DNA from: Microcoleus sp. FACHB-831 | GTDB lineage: Bacteria; Cyanobacteriota; Cyanobacteriia; Cyanobacteriales; FACHB-T130 | DNA: 64,000 nt | Reading direction: 5' to 3' | NCBI RefSeq assembly: GCF_014695585.1 | Contig: NZ_JACJON010000075.1 | Coordinates: 124,001 to 188,000 of the forward strand | Shown here: one piece after another, positions 44,102-52,326 of the stretch | Numbering within the stretch: the stretch's first letter is position 1 | Layout of the letters: every line of letters starts with the position of its first letter | Translations under genes and position numbers: made by a program | Notes under the pieces: model-generated | Told to the model about the DNA's origin: nothing | Database searches by the model: none | What the model saw: the letters and a program-made list of their open reading frames with translations, nothing else

Positions 44102-44656
44102 CTAGTTAGCCCCAGCCTTCATAAATCCCAGAGTCAGGCTGTCCTGAGCGAGGAAGTGAGATAGATGATATGCTCGCTCCTCGGTTTTTAGCAAGATTTG
44201 TTCGTAGAGATAGCGGGTGGCGCGATCGCCCAAACTTTCCGCTTGCGCCGCCTGACGCCGGATTAGCTGGATGATAGCTTGCTCTGCTGCCAAGTCGTGT
44301 TCTACCATTTGGCGGCAAGAAAATACACCTTCTTCTTCTGGAGTAAAGCAGCAAAGTTCCGCTAACTTAGCAAAGCCCGCTACTGGCACGCCTCCTAGCC
44401 CATCCAAGCGCTCGCCAATGTCGTGGACGTGCCCTTGCACTTCTTCGTAGCTTTCCGAGAAGAACTGGTGCAGCATATAAAATTCCGCACCTTCAACCAC
44501 AAAATGATGCTTTTGGTATTGCAGGTATAGCGCCTGAAAACTTGCCAGTGCTATGTTAAAACCCTCGCAGATGGGCGCTGTAACATTGCGATCCAGCAAG
44601 ATCGGATTGTCATAAACCTGACCGAAGGAGCGTAATACGCTTTGAGTTTCTGACAT
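44102..44656 (-). CDS. dps: Dps-family ferritin-like protein
   Basis: This 184-residue four-helix protein matches cyanobacterial Dps/DpsA. Residues about 45-95 contain [33 protein letters not shown], the ferroxidase-centre helix pair of the family (shown here only as a landmark; His, Asp and Glu ligands present). It stores iron, detoxifies peroxide and may bind DNA. Start at ATG 44656. It converges on aroF. Confidence 0.88.
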   Translation of the reverse strand: MSETQSVLRSFGQVYDNPILLDRNVTAPICEGFNIALASFQALYLQYQKHHFVVEGAEFYMLHQFFSESYEEVQGHVHDIGERLDGLGGVPVAGFAKLAELCCFTPEEEGVFSCRQMVEHDLAAEQAIIQLIRRQAAQAESLGDRATRYLYEQILLKTEERAYHLSHFLAQDSLTLGFMKAGAN

Positions 44657-45024
44657 GGTTCTCCTCTCTGTGGCAATTTTGGTTGCCTGAGTGTATCAAA
44701 TTATTACAATTTTAGTCTCGTCAAGCCTTACTGAGACCTTGATAAACGTGTCTTCCCTCTATGGGGGGAATTTTTTTTGCTTTTTAACGCTGCCTACAAC
44801 TAACCAAATCTTGAGGCAGAGCTAAAGCGATCGCCTGTATATAACGCTTTAGCTTATACCTCTCCCTATATACAGCGCCGAATTGAGTATTAGTACTTAG
44901 ACATAAGTAAGAATCATTTGCACTTGTTAGAGCTATATAAAAAGGATCGCTTTTCCGGAAAAGTTGAGAAATTACGGGAAGTAGTAGTAGAATAATTGAG
45001 AATTGATTGCAGTAGTGGGAGAAA
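44657..45024. other. Divergent promoter region of dps with inverted repeat
   Basis: No gene is seen. GCTAAAGCG (44821-44829) is perfectly inverted at 44845-44853 around a 15-nt AT-containing spacer, about 165 bp upstream of dps and 170 bp upstream of the small gene. It may be an operator. Otherwise the region is AT-rich with a run of eight T near 44771. Confidence 0.45.
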
Positions 45025-45267
45025 ATGAATCCATTAAATCTAGACGCAGCAGTCCAGGAGGCTGTGGAGGTGAACCGAGCCGACAGGTGGCAAGTTTATC
45101 TACGCTTGCAAGATTTAGGTATCCCTTGTGAGTGTCCGAGCGACCAACCGTTGAGAGTTCAGATACAAAGTGCTACCGCAGCAATGCAACTCTGGAGCGT
45201 GGTAAAGCAATTGACAGCTTCTCGGCAAGATTTAGTGGAATGGCTTGAACGCTGCTTCGATAGATAG
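45025..45267 (+). CDS. Small hypothetical protein, 80 residues
   Basis: I do not recognise a named family. The ATG at 45025 is preceded by GGGAG at good spacing. The product is a compact, probably alpha/beta protein (AVQEAVEVNRADRWQVYLRLQ, LRVQIQSATAAMQLWSVVKQL, LVEWLERCFDR) with no signal or membrane segment. The 2Fe-2S protein gene follows after 131 nt on the same strand. Confidence 0.65.
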   Translation: MNPLNLDAAVQEAVEVNRADRWQVYLRLQDLGIPCECPSDQPLRVQIQSATAAMQLWSVVKQLTASRQDLVEWLERCFDR

Positions 45268-45398
45268 TTTTAAGTTTTGAAGTGTGAGTTTTGAGTTAAA
45301 GCGAATTATTAATTGTTTCGCTTGACTGCCTGCTCAGAACTCATTTTGACCGCTGACTGCTTGGAGTAAAATTTCTCGATTTCCAAATTAGGAGCAAA

Positions 45399-46043
45399 AT
45401 GAGTAAGCACAGTCAAGTTGAAGAATTTACTATCGAGGGACGCTTGTTAGGGTTTGTAGTAGAAGATGGCTACCAACTCAAATACTTGCGACTGGGTACT
45501 GGGACGGGCGAGTTTTGGTTCAAGCTCTCTAAAGAGTTACGTGCGTCTCTTGATAGTGGCTTAGTTGCAGGCGAGTGGATTCACGTTAGCGGTGAGAAAA
45601 AGCTCGACCTGAAAAAAGGCAAAATCAAACTGAAAGCTTATTCTTTAACGCGGGTTGCTCCTCATTCTGGGAAACAAGAGGATGCTTTGCCAGTTAACAG
45701 CGAAAATGCCTCTGCCAAAAGTCCTAAAACTACAAAACCAAAAGCAGCTATCTTAGTATGTCAGAAGTCTGATTGCTGCAAGCTAGGAGCCAAAGCGGTT
45801 AGTCAGGCTATACAAGAAGAGTTGCGCGATCGCGGTCTAGAAGACCAAATTACTATTAAGGGCACTGGTTGCATGAAGCGTTGTAAAGCAGGGCCAAATA
45901 TAGTTATGCCAGATAAAACTCGCTACACTCGGATTGACTCGTCCGAAGTATCTGAAATTATAGATAAACATTTTCCCGCCGAGACTATAGCGGAACCGTT
46001 AACTGCACAATGCTTGGCGTGTGAAGCTGTAAGCATTCATTAA
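45399..46043 (+). CDS. Thioredoxin-like [2Fe-2S] ferredoxin domain protein
   Basis: This 214-residue protein has an N-terminal domain of about 90 residues (VEEFTIEGRLLGFVVEDGYQ ... KLDLKKGKIKLKAYSLTRV). After a linker comes a thioredoxin-fold [2Fe-2S] domain with ligand Cys in LVCQKSDCCKLGA and GTGCMKRCKAGPNIVM, as in NuoE-type and Shethna ferredoxins. It is probably a cytoplasmic electron carrier; partners are unknown. The C-terminal LTAQCLACEAVSIH adds two more Cys. A hairpin terminator follows at 46100-46131. Confidence 0.82.
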   Translation: MSKHSQVEEFTIEGRLLGFVVEDGYQLKYLRLGTGTGEFWFKLSKELRASLDSGLVAGEWIHVSGEKKLDLKKGKIKLKAYSLTRVAPHSGKQEDALPVNSENASAKSPKTTKPKAAILVCQKSDCCKLGAKAVSQAIQEELRDRGLEDQITIKGTGCMKRCKAGPNIVMPDKTRYTRIDSSEVSEIIDKHFPAETIAEPLTAQCLACEAVSIH

Positions 46044-46099
46044 TAAATATAAATTCCCCAATCCCTACATTCCCTAGCGGAAAAAGGGGGGTTTGAGCG

Positions 46100-46131
46100 A
46101 AGCTTTCCAGTGTTTTGGCACTGGGAAGCTT
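46100..46131 (+). terminator. Hairpin after the 2Fe-2S gene
   Basis: AAGCTTTCCAGTG (46100-46112) pairs with CACTGGGAAGCTT (46119-46131) with one T-G wobble and a 6-nt loop, followed by TGTTGTTG. It is the likely transcription end of the upstream gene. Confidence 0.7.
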
Positions 46132-46433
46132 TGTTGTTGAAGGAGACAAGCGATCGCGCTGCATTATTTAAAATAAAATAACCAAACAATAGCTTTTATT
46201 TCCCTGGAAGTTTGGCGACGCGATCGCATATTAGCCAATAAGATTAGTAGCTAACGCAACTGGTTTATACACGCCGTCTCGCAGCGCGATCGCTGGGTAA
46301 AAACCAGCAGCGTGTATCGTTAAAAACTAGATAATTTAACATAAAGCCATTCGCTTGGTACACGAGCGAGCTTTGCTGGCTAAGTAAGCTGATCGATAAT
46401 ACGTTTTATAGGACAAAGGCGATCGCTGCTTTG
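46132..46433. other. Leader of the esterase gene with nested inverted repeats
   Basis: No gene is seen. ATACACGC (46267-46274) and GCGTGTAT (46310-46317) can pair. Inside this, GCTGG (46292-46296) pairs with CCAGC (46304-46308), and a HIP1 site is in the 5' part. This might be a structured leader or a repeat; its role is unknown. Confidence 0.4.
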
Positions 46434-47234
46434 ATGAGACGGCGGCATATACTCCGCGTTGGGATAGCAGGCACCGCTGGGGCAATGGCGGCAGCGTGCG
46501 CCACTTTTGGCAGGCCAAGGAGAGACTCTATGACAACAGATAAACAAAATCAGTACGGTAGACACGCTGCCGAAAATGGACGCCTGCGGGCGCGACCGGG
46601 TCAGCCAGAACAAAATGCACCAGTTGGCCTGCAACCGTTGGGGCTAGATGGCAGACGTGACGGTTTCCTATATGTACCCAAAACCTACCAGGCTTCTCGA
46701 CCCGCACCCTTAGTGATGATGCTGCACGGCGCGGGTGGCAACGCACGCGACAGCCTAGCGCCGTTAATGCATGGGGCTGATGCGGCTGGACTGCTTTTGT
46801 TGGCGATTGACTCGCGCCGCCAGACGTGGGATTGGGATATGCTCGTTGGCGGGTATGGTTCCGATATCACCTTTATCGATGGGGCGCTAGGGCAAACTTT
46901 CAGCCGCTACGCTGTAGACCCCACTCGGTTGGCAGTGGCGGGTTTTTCTGATGGTGCGTCGTATGCGCTGAGTGTCGGCATTACCAACGGCGACCTGTTC
47001 ACTCATGTCATCGCATTTTCGCCAGGGTTTATGAAGCCAGCAGCGCAAATTGGTTTGCCCCGCTTGTTTATTTCGCACGGCACGCGAGATGAGGTTTTAC
47101 CAATCGATGTTTGCAGCCGTCGGCTCGTGCCGCAGCTAAAGCGTGCTGGCTACGATTTGCTATATCGGGAGTTTGATGGCCCCCATATAATCCCCCCAGA
47201 AATTGTTCGCGAGGGACTGGCTTGGTTTGGTTAG
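46434..47234 (+). CDS. Alpha/beta-hydrolase, esterase/phospholipase type
   Basis: This 266-residue protein starts at ATG 46434 with a twin-arginine signal (MRRRHILRVGIAGTAGAMAA), suggesting Tat export. The catalytic triad is visible: Ser in the nucleophile elbow GFSDGAS, Asp in SHGTRDEVLP and His in FDGPHIIP, with the oxyanion region MMLHGAGGNARD. It resembles carboxylesterases and PHB-depolymerase-like enzymes; the substrate is unknown. The gene looks clearly more GC-rich than its neighbours, a possible sign of transfer. Confidence 0.85.
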   Translation: MRRRHILRVGIAGTAGAMAAACATFGRPRRDSMTTDKQNQYGRHAAENGRLRARPGQPEQNAPVGLQPLGLDGRRDGFLYVPKTYQASRPAPLVMMLHGAGGNARDSLAPLMHGADAAGLLLLAIDSRRQTWDWDMLVGGYGSDITFIDGALGQTFSRYAVDPTRLAVAGFSDGASYALSVGITNGDLFTHVIAFSPGFMKPAAQIGLPRLFISHGTRDEVLPIDVCSRRLVPQLKRAGYDLLYREFDGPHIIPPEIVREGLAWFG

Positions 47235-47354
47235 AGAATTGATTGGATGACGCAAGCAGAGTTTTGATTTTTAACTCTTTTTGCTGCGATCGCTCTTAAC
47301 ATCTAATTTCCAGGCTGACAATTATTCTGATGGCTAGAGATGGGCAATAGCGGG

Positions 47355-48203
47355 CTACATTGCTTCTAGCTTTTGGCGCAGCTTACTACTCAAAGCATCG
47401 ATCGCAGTCACAACTACCAACAACACCAGCATCATCGTAGTTGCCTTAGTATACTCAAAGCCACGAATGTAATTAACTAACTCAAAGCCAATACCACCCG
47501 CACCTACAACACCCAACACAGAGGCGGCGCGAATATTGTACTCAAACATCCACAAGGTATAACCCAATCCCAAGGGCAATACTTGTGGCAAAATTCCATA
47601 TTGGGCAATTTGGAACGGCGATGCTCCCGATACTTGCAAAGATTCTATAGAACGCGGATCGACTGCTTCTATTGCTTGTTGATAAAATTTTCCTAAATAT
47701 CCAATCGTGTATATTCCTAATGCCAAAGTACCCGCTGGTGCGCCTAACCCTGTTGCGGCTACAAATAACAGACCTAATACAATAGAAGGAACAGACCGCA
47801 CGGCATTTTGTAGCAAGTTAGCCAACCATTGCAGCCAAACTGGTGATAAATTGCGGGAACTAAGCATCGCAATTGGTAGAGAAACAATAGCGCCGATTGT
47901 AGTTCCCCAAACCGACATTTGTATTGTCTCAATCAGCTTTTCTACAGCAATATGTAATACTTTTAAATCGGGTGGCCACAACCGCGATATAAAATCAATT
48001 ACATATGGCCAACTGTTTTTAAGTAGTTCTAAATCTACCTTAAGACCGCGCAACGCCCAACCGTAAACAAGTATGACGCTGCCTAAGATGAGCAGGCGAT
48101 TAATCCAGGGATAGCGCCTCCAAAACTCAGCAATATTTTTCACTAAGATGAGCAGGCGATTAATCCAGGGATAGCGTCTCCAAAACTCAGCAGTATTTTT
48201 CAT
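47355..48203 (-). CDS. phnE: Phosphonate/phosphite-type ABC transporter permease PhnE
   Basis: The 282-residue permease has five or six membrane spans and the binding-protein-dependent transport loop (VDPRSIESLQVSGASPFQIAQYGILPQVLP). Its N-terminus contains a direct duplication: EFWRRYPWINRLLIL occurs twice in the first 40 residues, encoded by a 60-bp tandem repeat at 48085-48203. The normal protein would start at one copy. It is the last gene of phnD-C-E, 12 nt after phnC. Confidence 0.92.
   Translation of the reverse strand: MKNTAEFWRRYPWINRLLILVKNIAEFWRRYPWINRLLILGSVILVYGWALRGLKVDLELLKNSWPYVIDFISRLWPPDLKVLHIAVEKLIETIQMSVWGTTIGAIVSLPIAMLSSRNLSPVWLQWLANLLQNAVRSVPSIVLGLLFVAATGLGAPAGTLALGIYTIGYLGKFYQQAIEAVDPRSIESLQVSGASPFQIAQYGILPQVLPLGLGYTLWMFEYNIRAASVLGVVGAGGIGFELVNYIRGFEYTKATTMMLVLLVVVTAIDALSSKLRQKLEAM
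48085..48203. repeat. 60-bp in-frame tandem duplication at the phnE start
   Basis: The unit starting AAGATGAGCAGGCGATTAAT occurs at 48085-48144 and again at 48145-48203, differing at only a few positions. The duplication keeps the frame and adds 20 residues to the N-terminus of PhnE, including a second potential start. Confidence 0.9.
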
Positions 48204-48215
48204 GTTTAGATAGTT

Positions 48216-48959
48216 TTATAACCCTGATTTAGATCGTGCGGGGAGTTGAGCAAATTGCGATTCTAAATTGGTACATTCGCCATTGTAAACAACACGACCA
48301 GCATCAAGAACGATCGCTCGTTGCGCGTAATTTGCGGCTATGCTTAAATCGTGCAATACCACCACAATAGTCATTGCGCGATCGCGGTGCAATTCTGCTA
48401 GTATGTCCATCACTTGTTTAGCTGCCATTACATCTAAACCAGCAATGGGTTCATCTGCTAAAAGAATTTTTGGGGATTGAATTAAAGCACGCGCGATCGC
48501 TACTCTTTGTTGCTGTCCGCCGCTGAGTTGTCCAGTTTTTTGATAAGCGCGATCCTTTAACCCTAACTGATGCAGCAAATCCAGAGCATGACGCCTATCA
48601 TGTTTGCTAAATCCCCACAGGGTTTTCCAAGTTGACAATTCACCCAAACGCCCGCAAAGTACATTTTCTAGAGCAGAAAGCTGACGAATCAACCCTCCCC
48701 CCTGAAAAATTAACCCAACATCGCGCCTAATTTGAGGCAAATTGCGGGGTGTTATTGCCACATTATTAATGCGAATTTCTCCCCGCTGTATGGGAACTAA
48801 ACCAACAAGCGATCGCAATAGTGTAGACTTACCCGCACCATTCAACCCCAACAAAGCGACAAACTCACCCTGCCGAATTTCGCAGTCTATCCCATTAAGA
48901 ATGGGACGATTTAGAGATGGGGCATAGGGAGTTTGTACCTGTTGACACTCAATGGTCAT
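48216..48959 (-). CDS. phnC: Phosphonate/phosphite-type ABC transporter ATPase PhnC
   Basis: This 247-residue ATPase has Walker A GLNGAGKST, signature LSGGQQQRVAIARAL, Walker B ILLADEPIAGLD and H-loop VVLHDLS. It powers uptake through PhnE. No C-P lyase genes are in the window, so import of phosphonate, phosphite or phosphate cannot be told apart. It is preceded by 146 bp of short repeats. Confidence 0.93.
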   Translation of the reverse strand: MTIECQQVQTPYAPSLNRPILNGIDCEIRQGEFVALLGLNGAGKSTLLRSLVGLVPIQRGEIRINNVAITPRNLPQIRRDVGLIFQGGGLIRQLSALENVLCGRLGELSTWKTLWGFSKHDRRHALDLLHQLGLKDRAYQKTGQLSGGQQQRVAIARALIQSPKILLADEPIAGLDVMAAKQVMDILAELHRDRAMTIVVVLHDLSIAANYAQRAIVLDAGRVVYNGECTNLESQFAQLPARSKSGL

Positions 48960-49105
48960 AGTTCATTGTTCATTGTTCATTGTTCATCGCTCATGGTTCA
49001 TGCCAATCCACAATGAACCATCAGCATTGTTCATCGTTCATTGCTGATAGTTCATGCCAATCCACAAGGAACCATCAGCAATGAACCATCAGCAAATATC
49101 TATGG
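48960..49105. repeat. GTTCATT/ATGAACC repeats between phnD and phnC
   Basis: The gap is built from copies of GTTCATTGTTCATC, CATGCCAATCCACAA and GAACCATCAGCA in direct and inverted arrangement. Examples are TTCATGCCAATCCACAA at about 48997 and again at about 49051. The parts can pair with each other, so a stem-loop between the two coding regions is likely. Confidence 0.75.
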
Positions 49106-50083
49106 TTAAAACCCAGCGCGTTTTAGCGCATCGCGCATTGGTTGCAAGTGACTGTTGTGTTCGACCTTAACCAATTCATTTGAGTTATACAAACTCTTTA
49201 GCAATTGATTGTTGGCTGGCTGATTTAACTTCAGCATCGCATTGATAATTCTTTGCCGCGTTGCAGCCGGAACGTCATCATCAATAGCAATTCCGTGCGC
49301 TGGTACGCCTGAAATTGCATGAAGAATCCGCAACTTACTAGCTTCCTCCGCCGTAATGTACGGGGGATACATCGCGTATTCTGATACAGCGGCAACATCT
49401 GCCTGACCTCTCAGAACAGCTTGCAAAGCTCCACTGTAGTTATTACCGTAAGCGACTTGTCCGAAGAAACCATTTAAGCGATCGCGGTTTGGTACTAATC
49501 CTGACTTCACCAACTCTCCAACTGGGAAAATAAACCCAGATCCAGAAGTAGGAGAAGTAAAGGCCATTTTCTTGCCGCGCAATTGTTCTAGCGTCTGCTT
49601 CGCGGAAGATTTGCCTTGCAGCGGACTATTTTTGGGTACTACAAAAATCGAGCGATAGGTGTGTTTTCCAGAATAATTTGGACGCACTTCAGCCAGATAC
49701 AACCGTGCGTTTGCCAACTCCTGTGCTTTCAGCGCCGGACGGCTGCTCAAGAACGCAACATCAGCGCGATTAGCTCTCAAAGCTTCTACCGTTGCTGTCT
49801 CATCGGCTACTACAGCATTAACTGGCATTCCCAGTTCTTTAGACAAAAACTGTGCAACACCATTTGCCTTGGTTTGTAAATCTGTCGAGTCAGCGCGACC
49901 GGGGAAAGCAATTGTCAGAGGTGTGCCAGGAGCCTGAGCGAGTAAACGCGATCCCTGATGAGCGGAAGTTTGTTGCGCGATCGCTGGTGGGGTTTTCTCC
50001 GCTGCGCCTATACTCAAACCAGTCACCGCTACCAGCGCAGCACCGACACCCAATAAAATCTTTTTTCTCACGACTCTTATCAA
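49106..50083 (-). CDS. phnD: Phosphonate/phosphite-type ABC transporter substrate-binding protein PhnD
   Basis: This 325-residue periplasmic binding protein has a signal peptide (KKILLGVGAALVAVTGLSIG, cleavage near AIA-Q). The PhnD/PtxB-type fold follows, with TIAFPGRADSTDLQTKANG, FLSSRPALKAQE and FTSPTSGSGFIFPVGELVK. It should deliver ligand to PhnE. A perfect 25-bp palindrome lies about 83 bp upstream of its start. Genes phnD-C-E share one strand and look like one operon despite the repeat-filled 146-bp gap. Confidence 0.92.
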   Translation of the reverse strand: MIRVVRKKILLGVGAALVAVTGLSIGAAEKTPPAIAQQTSAHQGSRLLAQAPGTPLTIAFPGRADSTDLQTKANGVAQFLSKELGMPVNAVVADETATVEALRANRADVAFLSSRPALKAQELANARLYLAEVRPNYSGKHTYRSIFVVPKNSPLQGKSSAKQTLEQLRGKKMAFTSPTSGSGFIFPVGELVKSGLVPNRDRLNGFFGQVAYGNNYSGALQAVLRGQADVAAVSEYAMYPPYITAEEASKLRILHAISGVPAHGIAIDDDVPAATRQRIINAMLKLNQPANNQLLKSLYNSNELVKVEHNSHLQPMRDALKRAGF

Positions 50084-50165
50084 CTCTCCATCAAAGACAA
50101 TATCTTTGCCAATCTTTATAGAGAAATACTGGCAATAAGCACTTAATCAAGTCTTAAACGTTTGC

Positions 50166-50190
50166 TCGCAAAAGTCAATGACTTTTGCGA
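50166..50190. promoter_or_regulatory. 25-bp palindrome upstream of phnD (candidate operator)
   Basis: TCGCAAAAGTCA (50166-50177) and TGACTTTTGCGA (50179-50190) are perfect inverses around a single A. The centre spacing and symmetry suit a dimeric repressor or activator. No classic cyanobacterial Pho box was recognised. Confidence 0.5.
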
Positions 50191-50252
50191 AATAAAGTCA
50201 ATAAGAATTGAAAGCAGCGCGAGGCGCTAGAACCATCAGCAAAACTGTAGCT

Positions 50253-51554
50253 TTAAATCACCGCAATACAATCAATTTCTACAAGCACATCTTTAGGCAG
50301 ACGAGAAACCTGAACGCAAGCACGAGCGGGAGCTGTGGCCTCATCAAAATATTTGGCATAAACCGCATTCACTGCGGCGAAATCGTTCATATCTGCCAGA
50401 AAGACTGTTGTTTTTACAACATCTTGAAAAGTAGCGCCAGCAGCAGTCAGGATTGCTTGCAGATGAGCCATTACTTGTTCTGTCTGTTTGGCTACATCGT
50501 CTCTGTAGAGAATATCTCCGAGTCTGGGGTCGATGGCAATTTGACCAGCAACAAAGATTGTTTGACCGGAGGCGACAATGGCTTGATTATATGGCCCCAC
50601 TGGTGCGGGTGCTTGTTCGGTACGAATTACTTTACGAGTCATGGGGATTACTTTTTCTAACGATGCTTGAGGTTTGCGGGTTTCTGTATCAGAGTCTGCC
50701 GACCTGTAGAATTCTCCATCAGGCATTATCGCATCAGTTAAGTCTGCATCCTCAAAACTCGCTCGATAGATGTTTGCGCCAGTCAAGTCTGCTCTGTTCA
50801 GGTTTGCTTTATCCAGATTTGCCCCGATCAAATTTGCCCAGCGCAGATTTGCTCTTTCTAGATTTACCCCTCGAAGACAGGATTTTCTAAGGTTTGCACT
50901 TTGAAGGCGTGCTGCTTTTAAATCTGCATCAGCTAAATTCATGCCTGACAGATCAACTTGATAGAAATTAGTTTTCTGGAGTTTAGCTTGCTGAAGCTTT
51001 GCATCTTTAATGGTTCCCTCAGCCAAGGTTGCCAAACTTAAATCTGCTCCAATCAAGTATGCTTCGCTCAAATTTGCCTTATTCAGGTTGGCTCTACTTA
51101 GGTCTGCTTCAGCCAAAGAAGCTACGCTTAGGTCTGCACTGCTCAGGTTTGTACCACTCAGTTTTGTTTTGTCTAAGTTGGCATAGACCAAGTTGGCGCT
51201 AGTTAGGTTTGCCCCTGTCAAATCCGCCTTTTCTAGGTTGGCATAATTCAAGTTAGCACTACTCAGGTTTGACCAACTCAAGTCAGCATTACTTAGATTT
51301 GCCCAACTTAAATTTGCTGAAGAACCCTGCACCCCGCTCAAATTTGCTCCTAGCAGGGATGCCTTATAGAGGTTTGCACTGTTGAGGATTGCCCCACTCA
51401 AGTTTGCCTTACTTAAGTCGGCTCCGCTCAAATTTGCACTAGATAGGTCTATCCCGCTCAGGTCTAGACCTGTGAGGTTTTCCTCACTCAAATTTGCCCC
51501 ATGAAATTTCCGTTGCCCTGCTTCGTATTTTTCTATAAATTCTTTAGCATCCAT
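50253..51554 (-). CDS. Pentapeptide-repeat protein fused to a RidA domain
   Basis: I choose the ATG at 51554 (433 residues; MDAKEFIEKYEAGQRKFHG is a standard pentapeptide-protein start). Residues about 20-275 are pentapeptide repeats of A(N/D)LSx type. After a short linker, residues 305-433 are a full-length RidA/YjgF domain (RKVIRTEQAPAPVGPYNQAI) with the conserved Arg (PARACVQV) and Glu (VEIDCIAV). RidA removes reactive enamine/imine intermediates such as 2-aminoacrylate. The RidA part begins at a Met (codon at 50640-50642), so it might also be made alone. The join is in frame with no stop between. Confidence 0.85.
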   Translation of the reverse strand: MDAKEFIEKYEAGQRKFHGANLSEENLTGLDLSGIDLSSANLSGADLSKANLSGAILNSANLYKASLLGANLSGVQGSSANLSWANLSNADLSWSNLSSANLNYANLEKADLTGANLTSANLVYANLDKTKLSGTNLSSADLSVASLAEADLSRANLNKANLSEAYLIGADLSLATLAEGTIKDAKLQQAKLQKTNFYQVDLSGMNLADADLKAARLQSANLRKSCLRGVNLERANLRWANLIGANLDKANLNRADLTGANIYRASFEDADLTDAIMPDGEFYRSADSDTETRKPQASLEKVIPMTRKVIRTEQAPAPVGPYNQAIVASGQTIFVAGQIAIDPRLGDILYRDDVAKQTEQVMAHLQAILTAAGATFQDVVKTTVFLADMNDFAAVNAVYAKYFDEATAPARACVQVSRLPKDVLVEIDCIAVI

Positions 51555-51600
51555 AGTCAGCCACCGCGATCGCCCCTGCATCAGTTTAGCGCCGGGATAC

Positions 51601-51716
51601 CCTGGCGATTGGAAATCGCGGCTACACAAACAAAACCCGCCTGCGCGGGTTTCAAATTATTAGTCCGCGAAGGCGGACTTCGTTCGTATAGCCCCAGACT
51701 TCCAGTCTGAGGGCAA
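51601..51716. repeat. Composite palindromic cyanobacterial repeat
   Basis: The stretch holds AACCCGCCTGCGCGGGTT (51644-51661 region), GTCCGCGAAGGCGGAC just after it, GATTGGAAATCGC and a CAGACTTCCAGTCTG palindrome near 51700. They lie around a GGCTACACAAACAAA-type core. This is a common interspersed repeat type in cyanobacteria, here between the RidA-fusion and Nudix genes. Confidence 0.65.
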
Positions 51717-51726
51717 TATGCGCTCC

Positions 51727-52164
51727 CTACACCGACAAACTCGGTCTTACCCCATAATGCCGATAACGCCAATAATCCCGCAAAATGCGATCGTGGTCAA
51801 AACACAAATTACCCGGAACCCGCCAAGACTCAAAAACCCCCAACCCCTTCGCATCATCCCCCGCCTTCGGTTCCCCCGTCGCCGTTGCAATAAACACAAC
51901 GCTCATAGTGTGCTGGCGCGGATCGCGGTTCGGGTCAGAATAAACATGGAACTGCTCTATCAACTCCACATTTAAACCAGTTTCTTCCTCTGCTTCCCGC
52001 CGCGCCGCCGTTTCCACCGTTTCTCCATAATCAACAAAACCGCCCGGAAGCGCCCAGCCTAGCGGTGCATTGTGGCGCTCAATTAGCACTATTGGTCGAT
52101 GCGGTCGGTCAAGCAGCTCGATAATTATATCGACTGTAGGTGTGGGATTTCTGTAAGTAGTCAT
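51727..52164 (-). CDS. Nudix hydrolase
   Basis: This 145-residue protein has the Nudix box [24 protein letters not shown] (read here as the family landmark, with the REAEEE core present) and a preceding GWALP typical of ADP-ribose or nucleotide-sugar pyrophosphatase-like members. It cleaves nucleoside diphosphate-linked substrates with a divalent metal; the substrate is unknown. Start at ATG 52164, since the TTG two codons upstream is less likely. Confidence 0.88.
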   Translation of the reverse strand: MTTYRNPTPTVDIIIELLDRPHRPIVLIERHNAPLGWALPGGFVDYGETVETAARREAEEETGLNVELIEQFHVYSDPNRDPRQHTMSVVFIATATGEPKAGDDAKGLGVFESWRVPGNLCFDHDRILRDYWRYRHYGVRPSLSV

Positions 52165-52326
52165 AATCAATATTTTCCCTTAAATATGATTCATCGCTGC
52201 GGAAATAACCCTAACCCTGCGGGCGTCTTGCAACTGCCGATCCCATACCCTCATGTGCGATCGCCATTTTGCTTGTACCATCCGTGATAAATTCGTCAAA
52301 TCGATTGCTCATCGTTCAGGTAAAGT

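Noticed and set aside
50208-50890. Plus-strand frames of 145-150 codons opposite the pentapeptide-RidA gene
   Set aside because: They are antisense shadows of the well-supported minus-strand gene.
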